From the NCBI GenBank assembly GCA_025201345.1, contig JAIXMG010000009.1:930001-994000 (forward strand): a stretch of DNA of 64,000 nt, given 5' to 3'. The DNA comes from Thamnidium elegans (taxonomy: Eukaryota; Mucoromycota; Mucoromycetes; Mucorales; Mucoraceae). Made by a program: the position numbers and the translations under genes. The stretch's first letter is position 1. Each line of letters starts with the position of its first letter. Of the stretch, positions 43,034-54,506 are shown in pieces. Below the pieces are notes generated by a model. It had not been told where the DNA came from and did not search any database. It was given only the letters and a program-made list of their open reading frames with translations.

Positions 43034-46000
43034 ATGGATGATACTTGTAAACATACATGTGATATTTGTAAAAGTCAATTCTCAAAACTGAAAGAACTGT
43101 ATAATCATAAAAGAATTCATGCCCAAAATACAATGCCATCTGAAAAAGAAACTGTTGAAATTGATGATATTTTCAACGCTGACGATATGGATGTTGAAGA
43201 CCACTTAGACTATAGCAGCGATCCAATGGAAGAAGATGAATCATTTGAAGAGTGTACGTTGTCAATATAAATGTTTTAACTTCTTTATCTTAATAACTAC
43301 TTACTTTATATATCTATATATAGTTTCGTACTATGACATTTATAGTGTTCCCTATAAAACCGGTTGTACTTTTGAAGAAAATGAAGGCTAATCTCACATA
43401 TACCATCAAAGTAACGTTGATTAACATACTTTCACCATAACTGAACTCTTAAGTATCCATCTGTTTGATATCGTTTCAGATAATAATGTTCCTCGCGAGT
43501 GCTACCGTCAGTTAGTTAGGTTTGCAAACACTATAATAAGAGATATACAAAAAATACATGAAGGTTAGCTCTTTTTTTAAAACGAAAATATATAGACACG
43601 TATATTAACCTTTTTTTTTTTTTTTTTTTTTTTACAGAGTTTCCCAATCCTAAGATAATGCATGGTCCTGCGGTTGACAATCTTCTGAAACGTCATTCTA
43701 ATGTAAAGGCTCATATATATGATGCTTGTATTCAAGGGTGTCGATTGTTTAATGATAATTCCATGGAATGTAATTACTGCAAATCAGAAAGGTTTAGAAT
43801 AACTGAATCTGGATTGAAAGTACCAGCAGCAACACTGAAAGTTATTTCGATTGGTGATGTTATTGCACAGCTCTTGTCAAATAATAAGACACGTGAACTT
43901 CTTCGGTACCGTGCAGATCGTCAATCCGAACAAGGCGTCATATGTGATTATTTCGATGGAAACGCATACAAAAACTTCAAAAGCAAATACGGAGCCTTTG
44001 ATAACCCTGACGATATAGCTATAGCGTTGTATACAGATGGTTTTATAAACGATAACAAAGGAAAGACTAGTTTTACTATGATACACGCCATCATATTAAA
44101 TTATGATCCATTTTTAAGGTAAGCTATTTATGTATATGGCTATTAGTAGTTATATTACGATAGGGATTTTTTATTATTATTAATAGTTACTTACTTTTTT
44201 TTTTTTTTATCAAAAAAGATACACAGACGAATATGTTCTACAGCTAGCTGTTGTTTCCGGCCGTCGTAAGCCAGCCGACTTGGATTCTTTTCTGGCACCT
44301 ATAATATCAGAGTTAAAGGACCTATCAGAGCATGGCTTGGTGGTCAAAAAGTATAATCACGAAATTATATGTAGATCCAAGGTACATCTTATGATCGTTA
44401 CAGGGGATATGCCTGCCGTGTCTCAGATGTCACATACAAGTACATCAGCGGGAAAATATGGCTGCCGCATATGTGAGGTAAAAGGACGCCACCCAGATAA
44501 CATGAGCTCGGGAATGTACTTTTGTGATAATCAAGCTTCTCTTCGTCCCAAGGTTGATTATTTAAAAGGAAACGCTGTAAGTAAAAACATAAAATAAATT
44601 CGGTATGATATCTAACTTACTCTTTTACACATTATCTAGGAAACAATGATTTATAAACCATCCATTTTTTCCATCCTTCCGTCTTTCTCTGGATCACTTT
44701 ACTTTGCTTTAGATGAGCTTCACCTTATTTCTCATGGCATTGGAAAACATATCTATCAATTGATAACCGTTGATCTATATCCCAACAAGAATCAACACTT
44801 TTTCTATACCAAGAAAGATAAAACCATTTCAAAAGATAGATATCCATTTAGAATCAAACGCGCAGATCTTAAGCGAATTGGACAAAATATTACACTGTCA
44901 AGAAAAAATATACCGGTATCGTTTGAAGGTTCCTTTGATAATTTTATTGGAAATGCAGAAGGAGTAAGGGCTGTAGACTACCAGGACTTCTTGGTGAATA
45001 TTGTACCTGTTCTCGTTGTTCCTTTGATTACAAGTAGATCTTGTAAAAAAGCAATTCTGGCTCTCGTACGCGGCTGTGCCTTATCTCTACAATGGAACTT
45101 GACCGAAGATCTACTAACAGAAATTGATGTGTAAGTGATTTTTACTCTTTATACTTGGATTATACTGATTTTTTTTTCATAGAAATTTTGGTATCTGGCA
45201 TAATTACCTAACGCAGCAAGTGGATCAACGTAATATCTCGCGAAGCGTGTTCAGATCTGTCCAACATTACTTAAATCATATCACATTGGTCATCCGTGAA
45301 ATGGGCCCCCTTAGAACTTATAGTACAAGGTCGTTGGAAAGATCGATTGGTAAATATTCATCGGCCATAAAATCAAAAGTTGCAAGCGGTGCAAATGCAG
45401 GTAACGTCGTGGAGAGCTTTGGTGTAAGAAGCTATATAAAAAGCGTATTAGATATAAATGATATAATCAATCCTATTATACCTGCACCTTACTCCTCAAA
45501 CACATATATGAACAATCCAGATGAATCCAGCACAAGCCAATTATGGGAGCCCTTTATTTCGTCTTGCTTGAATTCACTCGATAGCATTATTGAAGGTGTT
45601 CCTGTCAAAAGCATAGTTAAATCTCTCAAAAAATATCATAGCCGCGTAACATCAATGCCTTTTGGTAGTATAGTCCTAACAAATCTTGATATAACGTTGG
45701 CTGCACGATGTTGGATTGACAACAGAATTTACTCGTCTCTTTTTGATAGAAGAAAAAAAAAAGAAAGTCGTAGAGGGAACCATTTTGTAATGTTTCATTC
45801 CTCATTTGTAGAGTAAGGTTTAAAACAATGTAAATATAACCATTTATCACTAACTTACTTTTAATAGTTCAAGGAATATTGTGAAGCAAGCATGGTTTGT
45901 AGGCTCCGTTGTATTCTTTTTTCAACATAAAAATCGAGAGAATAGTTCAAGTAGTGAATGCATATCGTTTCTTGCACTTGTAGAAGTTATGAAGGAGCAT

Positions 46001-46249
46001 ACCGTAAGCGAGTACGATAGAAATATTCCCGTCGTAAAAATGAATAAATCCAAAAAACAGCAGTTATTGGAAAATCCAAATTGTACTTTGATCGATCCAA
46101 AATACGCGGTAATCAACATTAACGATATTGTGAGACAAGTTGGGCTCGTTCAATCTATCACTAGCTCTGTATATCATAGTGTTATCTCTCCTTATTTCGT
46201 CTTTAACAACAATCTCGCTGAAACTGCCGGAAATATTGTAAACTTGTAA
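43034..46249 (+). pseudogene. CACTA Tnp2-type transposase
   Basis: Seven exons can be joined: 43034-43253, 43324-43563, 43638-44118, 44219-44576, 44640-45130, 45183-45812 and 45868-46249. The N-terminus is a C2H2 zinc finger (CDICKSQFSKLKELYNHKRI). Exon 3 has the Tnp2 signature YDACIQGCRLFNDNSMECNY, VPAATLKVISIGDVIAQLL, GNAYKNFKSKYGAFDNPDDI and ALYTDGF with a catalytic Asp. Later are LMIVTGDMPAVSQMSHT (second Asp), YGCRICEVKGRH zinc ligands and ALDELHLISHGIGKHIY (third region). Tnp2 enzymes cut CACTA ends in the nucleus. Exon 2 contains two in-frame TAA codons (about 43389 and 43431), so the copy is probably dead unless an intron there was missed; all other exons are open. Confidence 0.8.
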
Positions 46250-47042
46250 TCCCACTTTTGCCTGTAGAATATTTTTTTTTAAAAAACTTTAGTATGATAT
46301 ATTTTATAATAATAAAAAACCCCCCTTTTTTTTTGTACCTTTAATATACCTCATTGTATTTGTGTTTTTTTTAAACGTTTTAAAAATCCTTAACAGAGAT
46401 GTTGCCAATTAGGAACTGATTCCAATGTAGAGATGGTAGTGTTGTCAATAGTTAATATAGTGGCCATCTCTTTTTATTTTGTCTACTCTCATTGTGTTCA
46501 ATGTGAATTGAAAGATCGTTTTGTAAAGGTACAAAAAAAGGAGGGGGGAAGGCAAGGTCGCTTACGTCTGTGGTTGAAAAAAAAAGTCACCTTCTGCTTG
46601 GCTAAACGACCTCTTTTTTTATACGTGATTCTGAAATTTATATAGTAAGTCCTAAGTATACTGAAAAAAAGAAAGCACAAATATATGTAGTAAATCAATT
46701 TTTTTTTTTTTTTTTGGATAACGTGGCAGTGTCTTTTTTCTTTTTTTTTCTTTAAATAAATTTATATATTTGTCTATATTATTTGTACTTTGATAATTAA
46801 CTTATTCCTCTATACATGTAAGCACTAAGATCTAAACGACTATGACGCTGTAATATACGTATTTGTTATAGAACATTGGTATGCACCTTTTTAATATTTT
46901 AATTCCCTGGTAAAGAAAAAATCTAAATTTAGAATAAAAAAAAGGGAAGAGTATTTTCTACTGAAAATAGCGGAATATATTCCGTATTTAGTAACTATGT
47001 CCACTAATAACAGTATCATTTACTAAATATCTGGCCATAGTG

Positions 47043-47573
47043 TGATGGAAATTAAGAGTCTTTTTATAGACCTTAGAGAAACGATCTAATATTATAGTAT
47101 CATTCTTTTCATTTTCTATTTCAATTTCGCAACGGAACGAAACCCCAATTTACGATATTTTTTTCTTTCAAAATTAAATAAAAAGCACGTAGTAAGTTCA
47201 AACTTACGACTTTGTTTTAGAATATTAATTATAATATATTATTTAAATGTAACAAAACAATTGAATATAAGAATTAAATTTAATAACAAGTAATTAAAAT
47301 TATATATTATATTAAATATAAATAGAAACGTTTCTCTTAGAAATAAATGAAAATGTATAATTATAAGCTAAATGGATTCATATACGATACATAACCCTTT
47401 TATGGATGAGCACAATTTATACGGATAGATCATAACAACATATCTGGTTATAGAAATGATGTGTTTATATAATTGTGTCGAAGATTAATCAATAAGTACA
47501 AAAAAAGTATTATTTATAGATTTTACTAAAGTTTATTAATTAAGTTATTCTATTTATTATAGGTTTTAATTTT
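47043..47573. mobile_element. Tc1-family 5' end fragment and AT-rich DNA
   Basis: The stretch 47135-47230 (acggaacgaaaccccaattt followed by acgata, then aaaattaaataaaaagcacg) is the same 5' terminal region found, inverted, upstream of the Tc1 transposase at 57557-58270. No transposase follows here. The rest to 47573 is AT-rich without recognised features. Confidence 0.55.
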
Positions 47574-48519
47574 TTAATATTTAATGTTCATATTTATAAA
47601 GTATTGTTTTATTAATTCTTTACTGTTAAAGTCTTTTTCATTTACCCAAGTATTATCTTTAGAATCATAACCTTCCCATTTTACAAAAAACAAATACTCA
47701 CTGTTATTATCTAACCTGTGTTCTAAAATTGTTTCTATTTCATAAAAATGATTGTTTTTATTTAATTCTCTAATTAAATTAATATTTACTTTTCTAGAAC
47801 TTTTACCTTTTCTTCTTTTCTTTTTATTTAAACCTTTATATTATGGAAAGCCTACATCATCTTCTATATTTATATTATCTTCTTCATTATCATCTAATAC
47901 CATATTGTTGTCATTGTCTATGTCCAAATCATCAAATTCTTTCTGTAATTCTGTCATAATTTTAATTTTCTCTAATTGTTTTATTTCATTATTTAATACA
48001 ATATCTACTAATTTGTGTTCCGTTGGAAAATCAAAATTATCAGACATCCATAGCTTGTGGTGGTCTTGTGTAAAAATATTAAAGGTTTCAGTAAATAATT
48101 TTATATTTTTTAATAAAAATGAAACTTTTATTTGTAAGTTAACATATTTAAAATCATTTGTTTTTAATGTTGAATTATTATTACTAAATCTTTTAAATTT
48201 ATTATGAAGCTCACAAAATTGATTCTCAATAATAGATCTAAAGCTACCAAAGACATCGTTAAAGTGCCTTTCCTGTGCATTAAATTCTAATTCTGGTTCT
48301 TTTCTAATAGGATAGAAGAAGTTATTATCATTTAATTTAATATTTTTTTTACTACATAAATCTTCAAATTGTTTAATAAATAAAGTATATCCTCCATCAA
48401 CTGCTAAAACATCACGCCTGTCCATTTTATTATAAATTTTCATATTTAAAAACATACCACCATCAGAACTAGCACCACATAACTCACTATTAGAAACTGC
48501 AGTAAGGAGAACATTTTGT
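47574..48519 (-). pseudogene. DDE transposase with chromodomain, paralogue D (C-terminal part)
   Basis: The minus-strand frame reads VSNSELCGASSDGGMFLNMK, then RRDVLAVDGGYTLFIKQF (second catalytic Asp, DGGY) and DVFGSFRSIIENQFCELHNK (catalytic Glu) to a TAA at 47841-47843. In the same frame after this single stop, a chromodomain follows (FYEIETILEHRLDNNSEYLF, FVKWEGYDSKDNTWVNEKDF), ending at 47574-47576. One nonsense change thus separates catalytic and chromo parts. The N-terminal half is missing: the frame is cut near 48508 by the inverted repeat belonging to the next element. Confidence 0.7.
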
Positions 48520-48884
48520 ATTGCTTTAAATTTTATTTTTTTCGCAGTTTATTGATTTTCCATGTTATGCATATAATCATCAATAAATGCTGTATCATTG
48601 AAATCTTCTTGCCAAATCCATTCATTATATGTATCATCATATCCTTTCCATTTAACATAAAATTTAATTCTTTTTTTAAATTTTCTATGCTTTAAAATTC
48701 TTTCAACCTCAAAACTATCTTCATCTGTATAATTATTATCTTCTATATCCATATTATTTATTGTTAAATTACCACCATTATTATCATTAAAATAATTTCT
48801 AATAAATTCATCTTGTTGATTAGTCATATCTGTAATCCTTAAAATATCAAATTCATATATAATGTTATTTATATTATTATTTTG
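48508..48884 (-). repeat. Inverted copy of the chromodomain end of paralogue A
   Basis: Reverse complement of 54507-54885, apparently without differences in the coding part. It carries a free-standing chromodomain ORF at 48549-48827 (92 aa; VERILKHRKFKKRIKFYVKW), in divergent orientation to the transposase starting at 48914. The two arms form long inverted repeats around paralogue A. Confidence 0.8.
48549..48827 (-). CDS. Free-standing chromodomain ORF
   Basis: Ninety-two residues from MTNQQDEFIRNYFNDNNGG to HNMENQ, identical to the C-terminal 92 residues of paralogue A at 54557-54835. The domain shows the aromatic-cage pattern (FEVERILKHRK, FYVKWKGYDDTYNEWIWQED) typical of chromodomains that bind methylated histone H3. 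The ATG is internal in the parent protein. Whether it is expressed by itself is unknown; it may be only part of an inverted repeat. Its flank towards 48914 is a short AT-rich divergent spacer. Confidence 0.45.
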   Translation of the reverse strand: MTNQQDEFIRNYFNDNNGGNLTINNMDIEDNNYTDEDSFEVERILKHRKFKKRIKFYVKWKGYDDTYNEWIWQEDFNDTAFIDDYMHNMENQ

Positions 48885-49861
48885 AAAAACTGAAAAAGAT
48901 TCAATATAATAAAATGGATGTCATTATTAATAATGAGCTTACAAAGATTAATATCAAATATTGGCAATTTTTGGATAGAAACTACCCAATAAAAATATCT
49001 AATTACAAACATAGAGAAGAAATTAAGAACATTACAAATATACAGAAAATTAAAAAGGAATTAGTTGAAAAGTTAGGTTACACTGCTGTATTCTTTTTCT
49101 TAATTAATATTTTTGTTAAATATGATTATAAAGGTCCATATGTATTTATGGAAAAAGGTCTATGTATATTATATCATTTAGTTACAGGAAAATCTATTCG
49201 AGATATGAATGATTATATACCTTATACATCTTTTCATGCAATTTATAAGGAATTTTGGGACAATAACAAGAACGAATTAAATAGAAATATAACAGAATTA
49301 TTAGAAAACATGTTTTCATCCACTACTTTAAGAATTATAAATGCTAAAAAAATAAATCCAAGGGTACCATTTAAGATAGGGATTAATTGTAGCCGTTTGG
49401 GATATAAAAATAGTAGGGATTTGAAATTTGGAGAGATGATACATTGTAATTTTCCGCATCTTTTAAAGTAACTTTCGTGACTGTCAAATTATTATTGCGT
49501 GCGCTATAGGCCAAAATGTGTCAATTAAATAGGGTTAAATTCAAAAGCGCGTTAGGCTATGATTCAAAAAGCTTCAGATTTTCACACAATGCATTAATAA
49601 AGTTTCCACATATTCTCCAAAGTTTTCAAATTAATTCTAGCTATATTTCGGTCTCCGCGAGCGTTAAAAGTCTAAGATGCGCTGGGACAGCATAAAAACT
49701 ATTAAATACGGTTTGACAGTTAATTACGATAAAAATAGCTATATTTAAAATTATTAAATTTTAAGAAATTAATTTTATGTAATAAAAGAAGTCGTAATTG
49801 CCAAAAAACATTTTAACCAGCTTGGATATTTTTAATTTATTTTATAAGTTTCAAAAGTTTA

Positions 49862-49933
49862 TCTGTGTAGCTCGGTTTGTAGAGCGTCGAATTAGCAATC
49901 TTCGTGTCGCTGGTTCGACCCCGTACGTCAACT
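49862..49933 (+). tRNA. tRNA-like sequence (possible tRNA-Cys pseudogene or SINE head)
   Basis: The order is tRNA-like: a D-arm (TAGCTCGGTTTGTAGAGC), an anticodon arm with a CGAA...CTTCG stem enclosing a GCA triplet, and a T-arm block (GGTTCGACCCC). These match internal A- and B-box promoters. The acceptor ends (atctgtg... versus ...gtacgtca) do not pair and the residue before the anticodon is A instead of the invariant U, so a functional tRNA is unlikely. It lies within the left non-coding arm of the Merlin element. Confidence 0.35.
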
Positions 49934-51191
49934 TTTGTAAAAAAAAAATTTGCTTTTTTTTCTAAGATTTTTGATATATTTATTTTTTTGAACTGGTCAT
50001 AACTTTGCGAATTTTTATTTTTTTGAAATTCTGATTTGATATTCTTTTCTTTGGTAAAATTCTACATAAGTTCACATTAATAGTCTAGGTAATTTACTTG
50101 TAAAAAAAGAAATTGTTATTATTTTTCAAAAAAAGATGACATACTCAAATGATATTAAATTTACTTTGTATTTGCTTTAAAATGTGGAATAAATTTTAAA
50201 AACTTTTTAAGGATAGCTGTAAATAATTTTGATAAAGCTATTAATAATTTTAACGCGATTTCTATTTATTTCAAGTTAGTATCATAATTTTTGGTGGAGA
50301 TATTAAGGTTTTAATCATTATCTTCATTTTTTTAAATGCAAATTACTCAATCAATTTTTAAGCTAAAGTCTTTTTTAAATGCTCAAATAAAAGAAAACAA
50401 ACTGATTAAGACAATGTTATATTTATAGCTGAGACAGTTGCGAATTAAGGTATTTAAATGCTATAAAAAATAAGCATTTTTTATTTTTGTTTCTGCTATG
50501 AATTCTGAACAAACAGTCAGAACTACACAATTTTAGTTTTAAAACATGCGTAATTAACGGTTCTATTACGTATATAGGTTTTACTACGATTGAAAAAGGA
50601 AATTGGTGCTGATATTACCAAAAATTAAAAATGACGGATAAAATATGGTCCGAACTTATGATACAATAACGATAGGCGAATTTTAAAAATAGTTTTAAAA
50701 ACTAAGCTAATTTTCATATATACTTATCACTAATACATTCTTTATTTTATTTATATAATTCACTGTAAAAAGCAAAAAATAGTTCACCCAATTTCTTAAT
50801 TTCGTTCCTTTCGCAGTAAAAATCACATAATAACCCCTTTTTTTGGTCTATAAACTTATTTTTTGCTTACAGAGTGCTATATATAAGTTTAAAAACACTA
50901 TATTTAAGAGCTTTATTTTTTATAGCTCCTCAAAATATTGATTTTTCGGCTAGCGACAAGCATAATCAAATCCACGCAGTTTAAATTAAAGAGTGACTAC
51001 TTTAAATTTATTTATTTAGGGTAGGGGGAGCCTAGATATTTTCTTCTTCTTTCTTTAACTTTTTATCAATCATGTAAGTGCCAAAAAAAAAAAAAAACAT
51101 AATGCCATTAACCCATTGTTAATTTTATGTTTTGTTTATACATTTACTATACATTAGTTTTTTGTCGTTAATCTTAAGCATCTTATTTTAA

Positions 51192-52912
51192 ATGTCTTCA
51201 ATTATTCCTCGCTCTCGTGGTCGTGTTACTGGTCAAGTAGTTTCCACTTATCGTAGTCGCGTTTTAGATGGTGATGTCTTGGAATTAGCAAGAATGATTA
51301 CTCTCGAAAGAGGTGACATCTGGACGTAAGTTATTTTAAGCTACTATTATACCTACTTTAACAACTAACATTAAAATTTTCCGTGTTTAGTGTTCTTAAG
51401 GACCATTTTAGGGCATTCGATAGACAACCTGACGCTCGCTGTGGTATTCAAGGCTGTATTCACTACCCTACCTTATGGTGGCGAGAGGAAAGAGAGCAAT
51501 GGTACTTGTATTGTGGCGGAGGTTACTCTATCGGCGATGATGGTTCAACCGTTGGTCATAACGGACCTTTACGCCGTACTATTACGAACGGTTCAATGTT
51601 TTATCGTAAGAAAATGATCTTGCAGTACATGATATCTGCTATGTACCAATTCTTCCAAGGTGGGCGTATCACTGATGTTCTTAGAGGCCATAGTATCTCT
51701 CCTAACACGTTGTCTCAGCTATTGCTTGATTGCCAGCTTTTGATGTTATCTGATTATGAGAGCCATAATCTTGGTGAGAATCATCTTCTCGGAAACAACC
51801 CCAGGTGTCATCATATCCAGATCGACGAGTCAAAACTTGGTAAGCGTAAACATGGTCGTGGTCGTCCCGTCGAAGGTATCTGGGTGTTTGGAATGGTCGA
51901 AGCTCTTATTCCGGAGGATCCCAACGGACGTACGTATGAGTATACGGATTTTCGCACTGGTGCTACTGAGACTCGCTACCATTTTGAAGCTGGCAACCGC
52001 ATCTTTTTAACTGTACCTAACCGTACTGCTGCCACCCTCTTGCCAATTATTTACAAATTCTGTAAGTCCGGAACTGTTATCCGTTCCGATGGTTGGCGCG
52101 CTTATCGTAATCTTCATCGTCCTTCTCATGTAGACAATGGTCAATTGGACTTTAATGGCGAGAACAACCAGCTTTTTTTTAGAGCTCATCAAGTCGTTAA
52201 TCACAGTCAGGGATTTACTACAGTTGATCAAGTAACTACCAATCCGGACGTATCCTTAACTCCTGTTTCAGGTCATTTACACACAAACATAATTGAGTGT
52301 CTTTGGAGAGACTTGAAGGTCTTTATTGGGCCAAGATACCGTAACTCTAAGGATTGTCCTGGTAAGATTGTAGAGTATCTGTGGCGCTATGCCAATAGGG
52401 GTAGCTTCATCAATGGCATGAAGAGGTGTATTCGTGAGGTGCAGGTAGTACATGACGGTACTGTTGGTGGCGAAGGCTCGGTACCTTTTACAGCAGGTCA
52501 AGATGGCGAAGACCTTGAGGCTCAAGAGAGAAGGTTAAGACGAGAGGAACGTATGTTCGATCAGTGGGTTTCTAGAAGAAGAGAACGTGATGAAGACGAA
52601 GCAGTTCTATCAGAATCTGATGGTGATAATGATGACCCTCGCGCAGATGAGGATTATATCCCAGCAAGAGGAAGGGTGCCAAGACCTACCAATTTGGAGG
52701 AGCCCACTGGAGATGCAAACCAGCAGGTAGAAGACCAAAATGTTCGTCGTTCAAGCCGTGTTCCTGTTGCTGGTCGCGGTCGTGGTCGAGTAGGAAGACC
52801 AGCTCGTCAAGCAGCTAATCCTGCCAGTGTAGCTAGCCGTGGAAGACCTTCCAGAGGCTCCCGAGGTAGGGGCCGTCCTAGAGGCAGTGCTTCCCGTAAT
52901 ACTCGCTCTTAA
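51192..52912 (+). CDS. Merlin/IS1595-like DDE transposase with C-terminal AT-hooks
   Basis: Two exons (51192-51325 and 51391-52912) with a 65-nt GT-AG intron give 551 aa, beginning MSSIIPRSRGRVTGQVVSTY. A zinc-ribbon-like block (CGIQGCIHYPTLWW...YLYCGGGYSIG, about 65-105) is followed by an HTH-like segment (GGRITDVLRGHSISPNTLSQ). The ISXO2/IS1595 catalytic core is HIQIDESKLGKRKHGRGRPV (first Asp-Glu), GTVIRSDGWRAYRNL (second Asp) and HTNIIECLWRDLKVFIGPRY (conserved HxNxIE with the Glu). After an acidic linker the tail carries several RGRG/GRPxR AT-hook-like motifs (RGRGRVGRPARQ, RGRPSRGSRGRGRPRG), presumably DNA-binding. The gene is open throughout and visibly less AT-rich than its surroundings, suggesting a recently active, possibly horizontally acquired element. 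Confidence 0.88.
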
Positions 52913-54506
52913 TCTACTTTTTTTTTCTAATAAAACAATGCTAAAACAACATTATATTATTTTTGGATCAATAAAACTTTATATATTTTTACATGTTAGT
53001 CGAGTAACTTTATACGGCGATCAATACCGCAACCTATTTTTTCAGGTATAATGCTAGCTGTATTAGGGCCTGTACTGCTACGTATACTACCTATAGTACA
53101 ACCTAAAAAGGGTCAATATAGCAGACCAAGCTGAGGACATATTGGGGTTTACTGTATGTACGCTAGTTTAACATATTAGGTACGGTGATTTATCTACCAT
53201 TTAACTAACGAGTTTTTAAGTTAAACTAATTTTAAATTGCTCTAAAATAATCTAAAGATGTGTAGCTTTTCAAAAAATTAATTTATATTCTGATATTAGA
53301 ATTTTTTACATCGTCAAACTTCTATATCACGTGTTTTTCGGCCGTTTTTAAGTTATGTGCTGTTTTTAACGGCCCATATCTCCACCAATAATTAACATAA
53401 AAAGGCCGTTCTTACGTTATTTTTAGTTTCAAAGCATCTACTTTTAGATAAAAGGATATTTTTGCGGAACCCAAAATTTTTGTCAGGGGCCATATTATAC
53501 ACAGTCATATTATACCTCAAAATAGGGGTATTTCGACATTTTGACGAACGATTACTCAGAAACTAGCTTATGAAAATTGCTCAAATTTAAAGATTAGTTT
53601 TTAAAAATACTAAACTAACGTTCATTAAAATTTCATATTGATCGGAGTTAAATTGAAACCACCACTGAATTTAAACCTATTTAATTGACACATTTTGGCC
53701 TATAGCGCACGCAATAATAATTTGACAGTCACGAAAGTTACTTTAAAAGATGCGGAAAATTACAATGTATCATCTCTCCAAATTTCAAATTCCTACTATT
53801 TTTATATCCCAAACGGCTACAATTAATCCCTATCTTAATTATTAGCCAAATCCAATAGGTTTTAAAAATATCACATTATTTTTAGATGGTCATGATAGTA
53901 GAATAGATTACAAAGAAAAAGATATAAAGAAAAGAAATTTTTATTCTTATAAGTTCAAGAACTCAGGTTTAAGGACGCAAGTCATATATGATGTAAATGA
54001 GTTTGCAATTTATGTTTCCGATAGCAAACCATGCAAAAATTATAACGATGGACAAATGTTTTTAGATATGAAATTAGAGAATAAACTAAGTCAAAATGAT
54101 TGTATAGCATTTGATGGCGGCTATTATTATTATATTGAAAAATTTATTGAGAATTGTGATAGAAAAGGAAATGATAGAATAAATATAAATAATTTTATTT
54201 TCCCAATAAGAAAAAATAGAAATGTTGATTTAAATGATAGTGAAATACTATATAATGAGACATTTGGCAGCTTCAGAAGTAAAATCGAATCATGCTTTGG
54301 ATATCTTGGTAATAAGTTTAAAAAATTTAATAATAATGAGAGCTCAACCAAAGTGACTGATATAAAAATATATAACTTACAGTTAAAATTATCACTGCTA
54401 TTACTAAATATTAGAAAGTTTTGTGAGTTATATAATATACCTGCAAAACCTAACCATTTATTGTGGATTAATGATAACTTTGATTATCCTAATCCTAATA
54501 AAAATA

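Larger units (their letters stand above)
40382..47042 (+). mobile_element. CACTA (En/Spm-type) transposon, 6.7 kb
   Basis: Termini are CACTGTGGCCAGATAAAG at 40382 and ...ctaaatatctggccatagtg ending 47042. The element holds a Tnp2-type transposase gene (43034-46249, plus), a divergent accessory gene (41410-42538, minus) and an array of ctttattcagtagccattg-type subterminal units (about 40617-40870). It interrupts a Tc1-like element on its left. No matching 3-bp duplication is seen, so a rearrangement after insertion is possible. Confidence 0.85.
49362..53847 (+). mobile_element. Merlin/IS1595-type transposon, 4.5 kb, with 8-bp target duplication
   Basis: Both edges are flanked by AAATCCAA (49354-49361 and 53848-53855), an 8-bp duplication as in the Merlin/IS1016-IS1595 superfamily. 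The termini (GGGTACCATTTAAGATAGGG and, inverted, GGCTAATAATTAAGATAGGG) continue as inverted repeats of about 175 bp (to about 49545 and from about 53660). Inside are an open transposase gene (51192-52912), about 1.6 kb of AT-rich DNA with a tRNA-like stretch (49862-49933), and about 0.75 kb of 3' non-coding DNA. The element splits chromodomain-transposase paralogue A. Confidence 0.85.

Noticed and set aside
35584..47045. 3-bp target duplication for the two CACTA copies
   Set aside because: Flanking triplets (att/act for the short copy; cta/tga for the long copy) do not match, also not after assuming inversion of the middle segment.
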